DNA of 64,000 nt from Opitutaceae bacterium (GTDB lineage: Bacteria > Verrucomicrobiota > Verrucomicrobiia > Opitutales > Opitutaceae): contig JAEUGW010000033.1 in NCBI GenBank assembly GCA_016795565.1, forward strand, positions 1-64,000, read 5' to 3'. This document shows, piece after piece, positions 7,711 through 15,952 of this stretch (position 1 is its first letter; each line of letters opens with the position of its first letter). Both the position numbers and the translations under genes were made by a program. The notes below the pieces were generated by a model. That model was not told where the DNA came from. It saw only the letters and a program-made list of their open reading frames with translations, and did no database searches.

Positions 7711-9468
7711 GTGGCTTTCCGGCTCTTCCGCTTCCGCCACTTCAGCCGGCAGTTGTTGCTCCTGCTGGCCGGCCTCATCGCCGTGGTGCAGGTGTCGGTT
7801 TACCTGCTCGTCACCCGGGCCAACCAGCGCAACGCCCGGGAACACATCGGGCAAAACCTGCAGGTCGGCGCCCGCATTTTCCAGAGCACCATCCGGGAGC
7901 AGATCGCCACGCTGGCCGGCAGCGCCAAGCTGATGAGCAACGACTATGCGACCCGCCAGCTGTTGATGCAGGAGCCGCTCGACCGCATCACGCTGAAGTC
8001 GAATCTCAACAGCTACCTCAAGCGGGTGAACGTCCCCGTCATCACCATCTTCTCCCCCGAAGGCGAACCCCTGGCCCTGACCGACTACCTGCTCGGCACC
8101 GAGAACGTCGGCCCCTTTCGCTACCTCATCCACAAAGCCGGGGAGCAGGACATGGAGCAGGCCAGCGACTTTGCCTACCTCAACGGCCAGCTCCACCTGC
8201 TGGTCGTCGTTCCGCTGTTCGCCCCCTATCCGAATATCGCGGCCTGGTTCGGCCTCGCCTACCCCATCGATGCGAAGTTCGCCGGCACGCTCAAGGAAAT
8301 CACCCAGCTCGACGTCACCTTCTCCTCGACCGAGGACGGTGCCCGGCCCCGCGTGCTCGCCAGCACCCTCAACCCGGACATGGCCGGCATGATCGCCGGC
8401 TACGGGGCCGCCAGGACGACATCGGCCCAGGACATCCGGACCGTCACCCTCGGGGGCGAGCCCTACGTCACGCTTTTCCTGCCCCTGCCCCTGCTTGGCG
8501 ACGATCCCGCGCGCATCGCCCTCCAACGCTCGTTGACCGCCGAGCTCGCGCCGGCCCGCGAGCTGGAAAACGTCGTGCTGCTCATCTCGCTCACGGCCCT
8601 CGCCGCCGCCACCCTCGCCGCCCTGTGGATCGCCCGCGGCGTGAGCCAGCCGGTGCAGCAACTGGCCGCGCACACCAAGCTCGTGGCCGCCGGCGACTAC
8701 AGCCGCCGCCTCGACCTGCCGCGCGAGGACGAGCTCGGGCAGCTGGCCAGCGCCTTCAACCACATGACCGCCGGCCTCGCCGAGCGGGACCGCGTGCGCG
8801 ACCTCCTCGGCAAGGTCGTGTCACCGGAGATCGCCACCCAGCTGCTGCAATCCGACCTGCAGCTCGGCGGCGAGGAGCGCGAGGTCACCATCCTGTTCTG
8901 CGACCTGCGGGACTTCACCACCTTCAGCGAACGACTCGCCCCCACGGAAGTGCTCGCCTTGCTCAACCGCTACCTCGACCGGATGAGCACCATCATCGAG
9001 CAACACGGCGGCGTGATCGACAAATACATCGGCGACGCGATCATGGCCCTCTTCGGCGCGCCCGTGGCCGCGGCCGACGCGCCGGCTCGCGCCATCGCCG
9101 CCGCCCGCGACATGGCGCACGCCCTCGACGTCCTCAACCGCGAGTTGGCGGCCGAAGGCAAGCCCGGCCTCGCCTTCGGCATCGGCATCAACACCGCCCG
9201 GGTGGTCGCCGGCAACATGGGTTCCAGGACGCGCCTCAACTACACGGTCATTGGCGACGGCGTGAACCTTGCCTCCCGGTTGGAAAGCCTGACCAAGGAC
9301 CCGGCCTACGGCACGCCGATCATCGTCAGCGAAGCCACGCTGTCCGCGCTGCCGGCCCGCCCGCCGGCCCGCGAACTCGGCGAGGTGCAGGTGAAGGGCA
9401 AGGCCAAGGCCGTCAGGATTTTCGCCCTCACGGCCAAGGGCGAATCCACGCCGCCTTACCTGCCGTAG
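7711..9468 (+). CDS. Membrane adenylate/guanylate cyclase with HAMP domain
   Basis: A 585-residue sensor with a GTG start at 7711. It has an N-terminal transmembrane helix (about residues 11-32), an extracytoplasmic sensor domain (about 33-288), a second helix (about 289-311), HAMP (about 312-365) and a class III cyclase domain (about 390-575). The cyclase retains both metal-binding aspartates (FCDLRDFT and DKYIGD), the substrate Lys in DKYIGD, the substrate Asp in YTVIGDGVN, and the transition-state Asn and Arg in VNLASRLE. The Lys/Asp pair points to ATP as substrate. It sits 4 nt after the cupredoxin gene, so the extracytoplasmic domain may monitor the state of that system. Confidence 0.85.
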   Translation: MAFRLFRFRHFSRQLLLLLAGLIAVVQVSVYLLVTRANQRNAREHIGQNLQVGARIFQSTIREQIATLAGSAKLMSNDYATRQLLMQEPLDRITLKSNLNSYLKRVNVPVITIFSPEGEPLALTDYLLGTENVGPFRYLIHKAGEQDMEQASDFAYLNGQLHLLVVVPLFAPYPNIAAWFGLAYPIDAKFAGTLKEITQLDVTFSSTEDGARPRVLASTLNPDMAGMIAGYGAARTTSAQDIRTVTLGGEPYVTLFLPLPLLGDDPARIALQRSLTAELAPARELENVVLLISLTALAAATLAALWIARGVSQPVQQLAAHTKLVAAGDYSRRLDLPREDELGQLASAFNHMTAGLAERDRVRDLLGKVVSPEIATQLLQSDLQLGGEEREVTILFCDLRDFTTFSERLAPTEVLALLNRYLDRMSTIIEQHGGVIDKYIGDAIMALFGAPVAAADAPARAIAAARDMAHALDVLNRELAAEGKPGLAFGIGINTARVVAGNMGSRTRLNYTVIGDGVNLASRLESLTKDPAYGTPIIVSEATLSALPARPPARELGEVQVKGKAKAVRIFALTAKGESTPPYLP

Positions 9469-9494
9469 CGACGCAGCTCGGGCCTGAACCCGGC

Positions 9495-9926
9495 CTACAA
9501 ATACGCCGATTCGGGCGCCTCTTGCAGCAGGGCGCGAATGTCCGCCGGGATGGGCCGTGCGACCATGGCCCCCTGGGCATCCGCCGTCACGCACACCGCC
9601 GTCACCTCGCCCGTGGCGCACAGCGTGCCGTCCTTCCGGAACTGGAAAACATAGGTCACCGAGCGCGTGGTGAGTTTCTTCACGAGCAGCCTCACGACAA
9701 ACGTGTCGTTGAACCGCAGCGGCTCGCGGTAGGCGCAACTGACGTTCACCCGCGGCCAGCCGACGACCTGCCCCGGCACAAAGGAGATCAGCGGCACCCC
9801 CAGCGAGCGGTAGAAAGCCGTCTCGCACGACTCCATCCAGCGGAAGAAATTGGCGAAATGCACGATGCCGGCCATGTCGGTCTCGTGAAACTCGACCTGC
9901 CGCGTGTGGCTGAACTCCGAGGGCAT
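9495..9926 (-). CDS. Acyl-CoA thioesterase, YbgC/4HBT hot-dog family
   Basis: A 143-residue single hot-dog protein. The signature ETDMAGIVHFANFFRWMESC (residues 15-34) contains the catalytic Asp and the conserved Gly-Ile-Val-His-Phe segment of 4-hydroxybenzoyl-CoA thioesterase/YbgC proteins. It should hydrolyse an acyl-CoA, but chain-length preference cannot be read from the sequence. It is convergent with the adenylate cyclase gene and divergent from the DUF4412-like gene. Confidence 0.82.
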   Translation of the reverse strand: MPSEFSHTRQVEFHETDMAGIVHFANFFRWMESCETAFYRSLGVPLISFVPGQVVGWPRVNVSCAYREPLRFNDTFVVRLLVKKLTTRSVTYVFQFRKDGTLCATGEVTAVCVTADAQGAMVARPIPADIRALLQEAPESAYL

Positions 9927-10063
9927 GACGGCAGGATTCCTGACGGGCCGGCTATGGCAACCCGTTTCAGTTCAGGGCTGCGCCGCGAATGTGCGGCACC
10001 CTTGCGCAAGGACGTTCAAGCCCGGCTTGCCTCGTTGTTTTTCTCCGCGCAAGCTGCGGGCCC

Positions 10064-10771
10064 ATGAAACTTCTCACCCGTCTTCTCGCCGTGGGCGCTT
10101 TGCTCACCGCTGTCCAAACCTTCGCTGCCGGCACCTTTGAGGGCAAGGTCTCCCTCGCCATCACGGCCAACAAGGGCCGCCCCATGAACCTGGATTATTC
10201 CCTCAAGGGCCAGAAGGTCCGCATGGACATGCAGGCCGAGGGCAACCAGGTCGCGTCCATCATGGACATGGCCAAGCTGGAAATGCTGATGCTGATGCCC
10301 GACCAGCAGATGTATATGGTCATGCCGATCAAGCAGCCGGTCGAGCAGGCCATGGCCAAGCAGGGCGAGAGCACCGCCGACATCGAGGTCACGGGCAAGA
10401 CCGACACCATCCTCGGCTACAAGTGCAGCCAGATCCTCGTGAAGGACAAGGGCACGGTCACGGAGATGTGGGTCGCCGAGGGCCTGGGCATGTTCATGGG
10501 CCTGGGCGGCGGCGGCCCCATGGGTGGCGGCATGATGGGCGGCCGCAAGTCGGCCAACGCCGCCAAGTGGGAGGAGGCGCTCAAGGGCAAGGGCGGCTTC
10601 CCGCTGCGCGTGATCACCCGCGACGCCAAGGGCAAGGATACTTTCAAAATGGAAGCCACGAAGATCGAGCCCGGTGCCCTGCCCGACTCGCACTTCAGCC
10701 CGCCTGCGGGTTACCAGAAATTCGAGATGCCCAATCTCGGCGGCATGCTCAAAGGCCTCGGCGGCAACTGA
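10064..10771 (+). CDS. Exported DUF4412-like protein with Met/Gly-rich loop
   Basis: A 235-residue secreted protein with a signal peptide (MKLLTRLLAVGALLTAVQTFAA), then repeated beta-strand segments (YSLKGQKVRMDM, MYMVMPIKQP) typical of lipoprotein-carrier-like DUF4412 proteins. It is unusually rich in methionine (residues 64-96), with a low-complexity Gly/Met loop at about 142-161. The ending LGGMLKGLGGN is also glycine-rich. The methionine richness could support metal or hydrophobic-ligand binding, which is speculation. It is monocistronic, with the structured element and terminator downstream. Confidence 0.65.
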   Translation: MKLLTRLLAVGALLTAVQTFAAGTFEGKVSLAITANKGRPMNLDYSLKGQKVRMDMQAEGNQVASIMDMAKLEMLMLMPDQQMYMVMPIKQPVEQAMAKQGESTADIEVTGKTDTILGYKCSQILVKDKGTVTEMWVAEGLGMFMGLGGGGPMGGGMMGGRKSANAAKWEEALKGKGGFPLRVITRDAKGKDTFKMEATKIEPGALPDSHFSPPAGYQKFEMPNLGGMLKGLGGN

Positions 10772-10785
10772 AGGCCCGCGCAATT

Positions 10786-10861
10786 GTCTGACGCCGCGAT
10801 GCAGGGCGGAGCGGCTCGCTCCGCCGCGGCGCACCGGGCCGGTGCACACTACCCGTCAGAC
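10786..10861. repeat. Multi-branched palindromic intergenic element
   Basis: An outer 8-bp inverted repeat (10786-10793 with 10854-10861) encloses two further hairpins. One is GGCGGAGC/GCTCCGCC at 10805-10812 and 10818-10825, closed by a GCCGC/GCGGC pairing at 10793-10797 and 10826-10830. The other is GCACCGG/CCGGTGC at 10831-10837 and 10839-10845. The whole can fold into a three-way junction. It has no T tract, so it is not an ordinary terminator, and it looks like an intergenic repeat element or a structured RNA. Confidence 0.5.
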
Positions 10862-10904
10862 TATTTGCGAGGCTCAACAAGAGCCCTCTTTCCTCCAAAA
10901 ACAA

Positions 10905-10931
10905 AAAGGCCGGGCGCGATGCCCGGCCTTT
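10905..10931. terminator. Bidirectional rho-independent terminator
   Basis: An 11-bp perfect stem (AAAGGCCGGGC at 10905-10915 with its complement at 10921-10931) with a 5-nt loop, flanked by an A-rich run before it and T-rich sequence after it. It sits between the convergent DUF4412-like gene and the end of the alternative complex III operon and can serve both. Confidence 0.85.
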
Positions 10932-10956
10932 ATTGTGAGTGGGGACACGGGTGCCG

Positions 10957-11604
10957 TCAGGGCAGCTTCAACAGCTCGGCGGAAGTCCAGAAGGCGGTGC
11001 GGCCGGCGGTGTCGGCGCGGACCTTGGCGACGGTCTCGGGCGTCACTTCCGGCGCATTGTTGCCCCAGGAAGCGCGGACGTAGGAGAGCGCGTTGGCGAT
11101 CTGCTCGTCCTTCAGGGCGCCGCCGAGCGGGGCCATGACGTTGTTGTAATCCTTGCCCTCGACCGTGATCGGGCCGTTGAGGCCGTGCAGCACGATGCGG
11201 ATGATGCGCTCCTCGCTGCCGGTGGCCCATTCGGAGGCGACCAGCGGGGGATACTGTCCGGGGACGCCCATGCCGTTGGCCTGGTGGCAGGCGATGCAAG
11301 TCGTGTCGTAAACCTTCTTGCCCAGCTGCGCGCGGGTGAGCGCCACGACCGCCGTGGCACCAGGCTTGGCGCGGTTGGCGTGCTCGTTGTAAACCAGCGG
11401 ATCGAAGCGCAGCGAGTAGTGCGCCATGTAGATGGAGCCGAAGAAGACGGCGCAGCACATCAGGCCGAGCAGCACCAGCGGGAGCATCGAGTAGCCGTCC
11501 GCCTTCTCGGGCTTCTGCTTCTGCAGCCCGGCGTGGACCTGCTGGATGCTGTCGTCGCTGGCACCGGACTGCTCGGCACGGAGTTGGGAGTCGTTCGAAC
11601 TCAT
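10957..11604 (-). CDS. Membrane-anchored monohaem cytochrome c
   Basis: A 215-residue cytochrome. A hydrophilic N-terminus (1-40) precedes one transmembrane helix (about 41-62) and a class I cytochrome c domain with CIACH and a distal Met in NVMAPLGG. It is the last gene of the alternative complex III operon, directly after the CcoO-like cytochrome with a 1-nt gap. By position it resembles the CcoP-like partner of a cbb3 oxidase but has one haem, not two. It probably carries electrons from complex III to an oxidase. Confidence 0.85.
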   Translation of the reverse strand: MSSNDSQLRAEQSGASDDSIQQVHAGLQKQKPEKADGYSMLPLVLLGLMCCAVFFGSIYMAHYSLRFDPLVYNEHANRAKPGATAVVALTRAQLGKKVYDTTCIACHQANGMGVPGQYPPLVASEWATGSEERIIRIVLHGLNGPITVEGKDYNNVMAPLGGALKDEQIANALSYVRASWGNNAPEVTPETVAKVRADTAGRTAFWTSAELLKLP

Positions 11605-11605
11605 C

Positions 11606-12274
11606 TTAATGGCCTCCCTTCTTGGGCGCCGGCGTGTTGCGGCTGCGCTCGATGGGATAGTCGTAGGTGTCCTTCAAGCTCTGCAGGTAGGCGACGAGGG
11701 CGACCGCCCGGCTGGTCGGCACGACCTCCAGGCCGGGGCCCGGGGCAAACTTGGAGGGCAACGCCAGGGCGTGGGCCGAGGGTTGGCGGCCGGCGACCGG
11801 ATGCACATCGAAGAGGAAGGGGTGCGCCGGCATGTTCGTGCCCTTGGCGACCGACTGCGGCGCATAGAGCAGGCGGTAGAACCACTCGGCATACTCCGCC
11901 GGCTTGGCGTCGCCGAGGCGGGAGCCGACATTGCGGAGATCCGGGCCGAGGCGGTTCTGGCCAAGGAGGACGGACTGGTCGCGGATGTAGTCGCGGGCGT
12001 AGCTGCCCCGCTCGCCCCACTTGCGGGCGAGGTCGGAGCCAAAGCCCTCGTGCCGGACCTGCTGGGTATGGCAGGTGACGCAACCGAGGTCCTGGTAAAC
12101 GAGGCGGCCCTGATCGGCGAGACCGGAGAGCGGCTGCGGATAAAGCTGCTCGTCGGCGGCGTCCTTGAATTGGCTGAGCGAGCCGATCTGCCGCTGGGCG
12201 GTCAGAAGCAGGCCGCCCCACGACAGCGCGAGGGTGACGAAGGCACCGAGGAAGAGAGTGAGACCGTTTTTCAT
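11606..12274 (-). CDS. cbb3-type oxidase subunit II-like monohaem cytochrome (CcoO/FixO family)
   Basis: A 222-residue protein with an N-terminal transmembrane anchor (about residues 5-26), the haem motif GCVTCHTQQVR (about 84-94) and a distal Met in GTNMPAHPFLF. CVTCHTQQVR and NMPA-P are characteristic of the CcoO/FixO family, so the haem site looks intact. The start codon overlaps the end of the CcoN-like gene by 4 nt, implying translational coupling. Its partner subunit has lost the catalytic metal ligands, so this cytochrome may act as a relay rather than as part of an oxidase. Confidence 0.85.
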   Translation of the reverse strand: MKNGLTLFLGAFVTLALSWGGLLLTAQRQIGSLSQFKDAADEQLYPQPLSGLADQGRLVYQDLGCVTCHTQQVRHEGFGSDLARKWGERGSYARDYIRDQSVLLGQNRLGPDLRNVGSRLGDAKPAEYAEWFYRLLYAPQSVAKGTNMPAHPFLFDVHPVAGRQPSAHALALPSKFAPGPGLEVVPTSRAVALVAYLQSLKDTYDYPIERSRNTPAPKKGGH

Positions 12275-13725
12275 GCGTGGCCCTCCCCCTTCACCAAGCC
12301 GAGTTCCGGAGGCGTGCGGAAGGTGGCCGGGGCGTTGCCGTGGGAGTTAAACGGGCAGGCCATCCCCACGAAGTTGATCAGAAAGGCGAGGTGGCCGAGC
12401 AGCAGCACGGCCAGCGCGACGGTGCGGTAGGCGAACCAGAAGGACAGGGCCTTCGTGATATCCGCAAATGGCACCGCGGCATCATTGAGCAGGCGACCCT
12501 GCGTCCAGCCGGCGGCGGCCAGCCCCACGATCATCAGCACCACGCCCAGGGCGGTGGCGCCGAAGTGCAGCTTGATCAGCCCCGCGAAGCGCCACTCGCG
12601 ACCCGTGAGGCGGGGCAGCATGAAATAAGCGGCGCCAAACATCGCGGTCGAGAAGCAGACGTAGAAGGTCAGCCAGTCCCGCAGCCCATCGAGCAGGGTG
12701 AACTGGACGATGGCGGCGAAGCCCCGCATCGAGAGCGCCAGGTTCATGACGGCGGCGAGGAGGAAGCCCGCCACACTGAGGAGGATGAAGCGCAGCGTCA
12801 GGCTGGCCCGGGCCGCGGCGTAGCGGCCGGACAGGGTGCCGAGGAGGTTGAGGGCCACGATGACCACGCCGACGACAACCAGCATGTTGGCCACGATGCC
12901 CAGGGTGGGAATCCAGACCGGCACCGGCGCGCCGATCAGGCGGCTGCCACCGGCGAAGGCGGAAGAGACGGCCAGCCACCAGAAGCCCAGCGAGGCGAGG
13001 TAGTAGTTGGAAACCGGCTTCCCGAGAATCTTGGGGATGAAATAATAGGCCGCCGCCAGGGCCACCGGCACGAACCAGAGGGCGTAGAGGCCGTGGACAT
13101 ACCAGGCATTGACGACGGGCTGGATCACCCCGCGCACCGGCGTGCGGACCAGCATCACCTGCGCGACGGCGTAGAGCCAGGGGAACCAGAACGCCGCGCC
13201 GAAGAGATACCATTGCGAGGCGAAGACATTTTCCGTGTTGCGGATGCTGAAGGTGGTCACGGCCCAGACGCCGATCATCGCGTAGGCGGCGAGCAGCAGC
13301 AGGCCCACGAAGCGCGGCATCTCCAGCAGCTCAAAGGAGGTGGACCAGCCGGCGAGGATGCCGCCGACGCCGAGGGTGACGCCGAGGTTCCAAAACTTGG
13401 CGGCGACGAACAGCCAGCCGCCGTGGCGGAGGGTCGTGGCGGAAAGCCGGGCCATCAGCCACAGGCCGAAGGCGAAGGCGGCATTCATGCCCCAGCCATA
13501 GACCAGGGCGTTTTGCGCGGCGGGCGCGAGCCGGCCGTGGGTGAACCAGGCGCAGTCGGCCAGAAAATCCGGCAGGTGCAACTGCATCGCGGCGGCCAGC
13601 TGCATGACGCCGCCGAGCAGCAGCCACAGCAGCGCCGACCCGAAGAAGGCGAGCACCGGCCACCGGGCCGAGGCGTCGATCTCGATTTGCTCCGTGCGGG
13701 CGTTAGGGGCGGAGGGATTCATCAC
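12271..13725 (-). CDS. CcoN-like haem-copper oxidase subunit I homologue lacking cofactor ligands
   Basis: A 484-residue polytopic protein with about twelve transmembrane helices. It aligns with CcoN through GRLAPAAQNA, NAWYVHG, YYFIPKILGKPVSNYYLASLGFW and AYFMLPRLTGRE. The helix II haem ligand is replaced (Ala70), the paired CuB histidines of helix VII are Ser261-Arg262, the active-site Tyr is Ser255, and the helix X His-x-His is Arg349-Asp-Trp351. Only the helix VI CuB His (His211) remains. These substitutions are seen directly through a by-eye alignment to remembered CcoN sequences. An active O2 or NO reductase is very unlikely; a structural or quinone-related role is inferred. It overlaps the CcoO-like gene and follows the 101-residue protein. 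Confidence 0.8.
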   Translation of the reverse strand: MMNPSAPNARTEQIEIDASARWPVLAFFGSALLWLLLGGVMQLAAAMQLHLPDFLADCAWFTHGRLAPAAQNALVYGWGMNAAFAFGLWLMARLSATTLRHGGWLFVAAKFWNLGVTLGVGGILAGWSTSFELLEMPRFVGLLLLAAYAMIGVWAVTTFSIRNTENVFASQWYLFGAAFWFPWLYAVAQVMLVRTPVRGVIQPVVNAWYVHGLYALWFVPVALAAAYYFIPKILGKPVSNYYLASLGFWWLAVSSAFAGGSRLIGAPVPVWIPTLGIVANMLVVVGVVIVALNLLGTLSGRYAAARASLTLRFILLSVAGFLLAAVMNLALSMRGFAAIVQFTLLDGLRDWLTFYVCFSTAMFGAAYFMLPRLTGREWRFAGLIKLHFGATALGVVLMIVGLAAAGWTQGRLLNDAAVPFADITKALSFWFAYRTVALAVLLLGHLAFLINFVGMACPFNSHGNAPATFRTPPELGLVKGEGHA

Positions 13726-13730
13726 AGGGC

Positions 13731-14036
13731 TTACTTCTTGGCGTGGTCACGGACGGTGAGTTCGATCGCCCGGGCGATGGGCAGGCGGACCGTGCCGGCC
13801 GACCGGTCGATCCAGGCGTAGGTGGTCGCGGCGACGTGCTCCTGGGCGAGGTGCTCCGTGAGCAGGGCCTTGCGCTCCACCGGCGTCTTCACGCCGGCCA
13901 CGGGATCCACGGCGCCGGCCGTTGGGATATAGGCTTTCCGGACCAGCCAGCCGAAGAGGGCGAAACACCCCAGCACGATGACCGTGGTGAACACCGGGGT
14001 GCGATGCGGGAAGGAGAAATTGGCGGAATCGCTCAT
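13731..14036 (-). CDS. Small membrane protein of the alternative complex III operon
   Basis: A 101-residue protein with one transmembrane segment (VFTTVIVLGCFALFGWLV, about residues 15-32) and a hydrophilic domain ending YAWIDRSAGTVRLPIARAIELTV. That last segment resembles a short motif seen in small proteins near respiratory oxidases; this is recollection rather than a search result. It lies 3 nt after actF and 5 nt before the CcoN-like gene, so it may join the two parts of the complex. Function unknown. Confidence 0.65.
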   Translation of the reverse strand: MSDSANFSFPHRTPVFTTVIVLGCFALFGWLVRKAYIPTAGAVDPVAGVKTPVERKALLTEHLAQEHVAATTYAWIDRSAGTVRLPIARAIELTVRDHAKK

Positions 14037-14039
14037 GGC

Positions 14040-15305
14040 TTAGTGGGCTCCTTCGACGACCTGGCCCGGCTCGGGCGCGGCCGCCTCGTGGTGCGTGAGG
14101 GACTCGACGATGCGGGGGTCGCGGATCGGGATGAGCTTCGTGGTGGCCAGGCTGCGCAGGTAGGACCAGACACAGATGCCGCCGACGCCGACGACGGAGG
14201 TCAGCACCCAAAGCAGGTTGATCGAGAGGAAGGGCAGCGGCTCATCGTGGGCATCCTTGAGCGCCGGCAGCACGTTGTAGCAGATATCCACCAGGATGAT
14301 GACCGCGACCCAGGCGCTGATGATGAAGGCGGGACGGCGCTCGGCCTTCCAGCGGTAGACGAGCCAGGCCAGGAACGGCACGAAGAAGTGGCCGAAAAGC
14401 AGCAGCATCCCGACCCAGAGCCAGTCGCCGTGCTCACGGATGTTATACCAGAAGGTCTCCTCGGGGACGTTGGCGTTCCAGATCAGGAAATACTGGGAGA
14501 ACGTGACGTAGGCCCAGAACACCACAAAGGCGAAGGCCAGCGCGACGAGCGTGTGAAACTGGTTGGTGTTGTAGATGCCCTTGTAGTCGCCGCGGGCGTA
14601 GAGCCAGACGGTGATGAACACGGCGAACGCGAGCGCGCCGCGCACGCAGTTGGCGAAGAACCACACGCCATACATCGTCGAGAACCAGTGATACTCGAGG
14701 CTCTTCATCCAGTAGATCGAGGCGAAGGTCAGCGACAGGGCGGTGAGCACGACGCCGGCCGCGGCGGTGCGCCGGCTCAGGGAGGTCCATTTCGGGTCGC
14801 CGTCGCGATCTTGGGTGAAGGAGGCCTTGCGGAAGAGGGCGGACAGACCGATCCAGATCACAAAGAAGCCGATCGTCATGCCCGTGAACATCCCCTGGTT
14901 GAGGAAGCCGGCCTTCTTGACGTAAAGCACATCCTGCCCGACGGTGCCGTGGCCGCCATGCAGCGGGTGGGCGAGATCCATCCACGGCCAGATGAAGCCG
15001 GGCTTCAGCCACGCGGAGAGGAGCAGCGGCACGAACAGCACCGCCAGCCAGGTGAAGGCGGAGACGCCATGCTCGTATTGGCGGCGGATGACCGTGGACC
15101 AGCCGGAATCGGTCAGATGGTGGATGATGATCAGCAGCAGCATGCCGATGGCGATGGCGCACCAGTAGGAAATGCCGATGAGGTAGGACAGCGCGACCCC
15201 GTGCGGGTCGGAAACGAAGAGGCCGACGGCCGTGAGCGCGAGGCCGGCGAGGCCGGCACCGAGGAACTTGTTCGCCAAAGAGGCGGTGGAGGCAGGCGCG
15301 CTCAT
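14040..15305 (-). CDS. actF: Alternative complex III quinone-binding membrane subunit ActF
   Basis: A 421-residue NrfD-like integral membrane protein with about ten transmembrane helices, the second of two such subunits in the complex (the other is ActC). Recognisable segments are YEHGVSAFTWLAVLFVPLL, DPKWTSLSRR and GVWFFANCVRGALAFAV. It follows actE with a 1-nt gap. With ActC it forms the membrane core proposed to bind menaquinol. Confidence 0.9.
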   Translation of the reverse strand: MSAPASTASLANKFLGAGLAGLALTAVGLFVSDPHGVALSYLIGISYWCAIAIGMLLLIIIHHLTDSGWSTVIRRQYEHGVSAFTWLAVLFVPLLLSAWLKPGFIWPWMDLAHPLHGGHGTVGQDVLYVKKAGFLNQGMFTGMTIGFFVIWIGLSALFRKASFTQDRDGDPKWTSLSRRTAAAGVVLTALSLTFASIYWMKSLEYHWFSTMYGVWFFANCVRGALAFAVFITVWLYARGDYKGIYNTNQFHTLVALAFAFVVFWAYVTFSQYFLIWNANVPEETFWYNIREHGDWLWVGMLLLFGHFFVPFLAWLVYRWKAERRPAFIISAWVAVIILVDICYNVLPALKDAHDEPLPFLSINLLWVLTSVVGVGGICVWSYLRSLATTKLIPIRDPRIVESLTHHEAAAPEPGQVVEGAH

Positions 15306-15306
15306 G

Positions 15307-15948
15307 TTACTTCAGCCCTCCTTGGAGCTCCGCGGGAACGTCCTGGATCGTGCCATGCGCGGCGCGCTGGAGCGCGCGGACATAGGCGACCACGGCCCAG
15401 CGGTCGTCGGGCGAAAGTTTGTCGGCGTAGGAGAGCATGGTGTTCTTGCCGTGGGTGATGGTGTTGAAGATCTCGCCCTCGGCCATGCCGCGGAGGCGGT
15501 CGTCGTGATAGGTCGGGGTCGTCAGCATCCCGTAGGATTTGGTGATGCCGTTGCCGTCACCCAGCGCGCCGTGACAGGGGGCACAATAAATTTGGTAGCG
15601 GCCCTGGCCGCGCTCGATGAACGCGCCGGTGATCGCGAGGCCGGCCGGGAAGCCGCGGCCGAAGGTGCCGTCGGGCAGCTTGCCGTCGTAGTGGAAGTCG
15701 TCGGCCTTGAGGAAGGCGGGGTCGGCCCGGAGGGCATCGCGGCCGAAGGGCACGGTGCCGGCGGGCAGCGGCCGGTCGGCGCGGCCGTCGGCGAAGAACT
15801 TGGATTCGGCCTGCGGCTTGTATTTGGCCTGATGGTCCATGTCCGGGAACATCTCGATGGGCGGGCGGGTGGAGATCATGCCGCGATAGCCCATGACGGA
15901 GAGCAGGAGGACGACCACGAAGGCGAGCGTGTAGTAGGCGAAGCGCAT
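15307..15948 (-). CDS. actE: Alternative complex III monohaem cytochrome c subunit ActE
   Basis: A 213-residue cytochrome with an N-terminal membrane anchor (MRFAYYTLAFVVVLLLSVMGYRG), the ActE-type segment MISTRPPIEMFPDMDHQAKYKPQ (about residues 25-47), one haem motif CAPCHG and a downstream Met that can be the distal ligand (KNTMLSYAD). It receives electrons from the ActA/ActB side and passes them to a soluble or oxidase-bound cytochrome. It is 4 nt downstream of actD. Confidence 0.9.
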   Translation of the reverse strand: MRFAYYTLAFVVVLLLSVMGYRGMISTRPPIEMFPDMDHQAKYKPQAESKFFADGRADRPLPAGTVPFGRDALRADPAFLKADDFHYDGKLPDGTFGRGFPAGLAITGAFIERGQGRYQIYCAPCHGALGDGNGITKSYGMLTTPTYHDDRLRGMAEGEIFNTITHGKNTMLSYADKLSPDDRWAVVAYVRALQRAAHGTIQDVPAELQGGLK

Positions 15949-15952
15949 GGGT

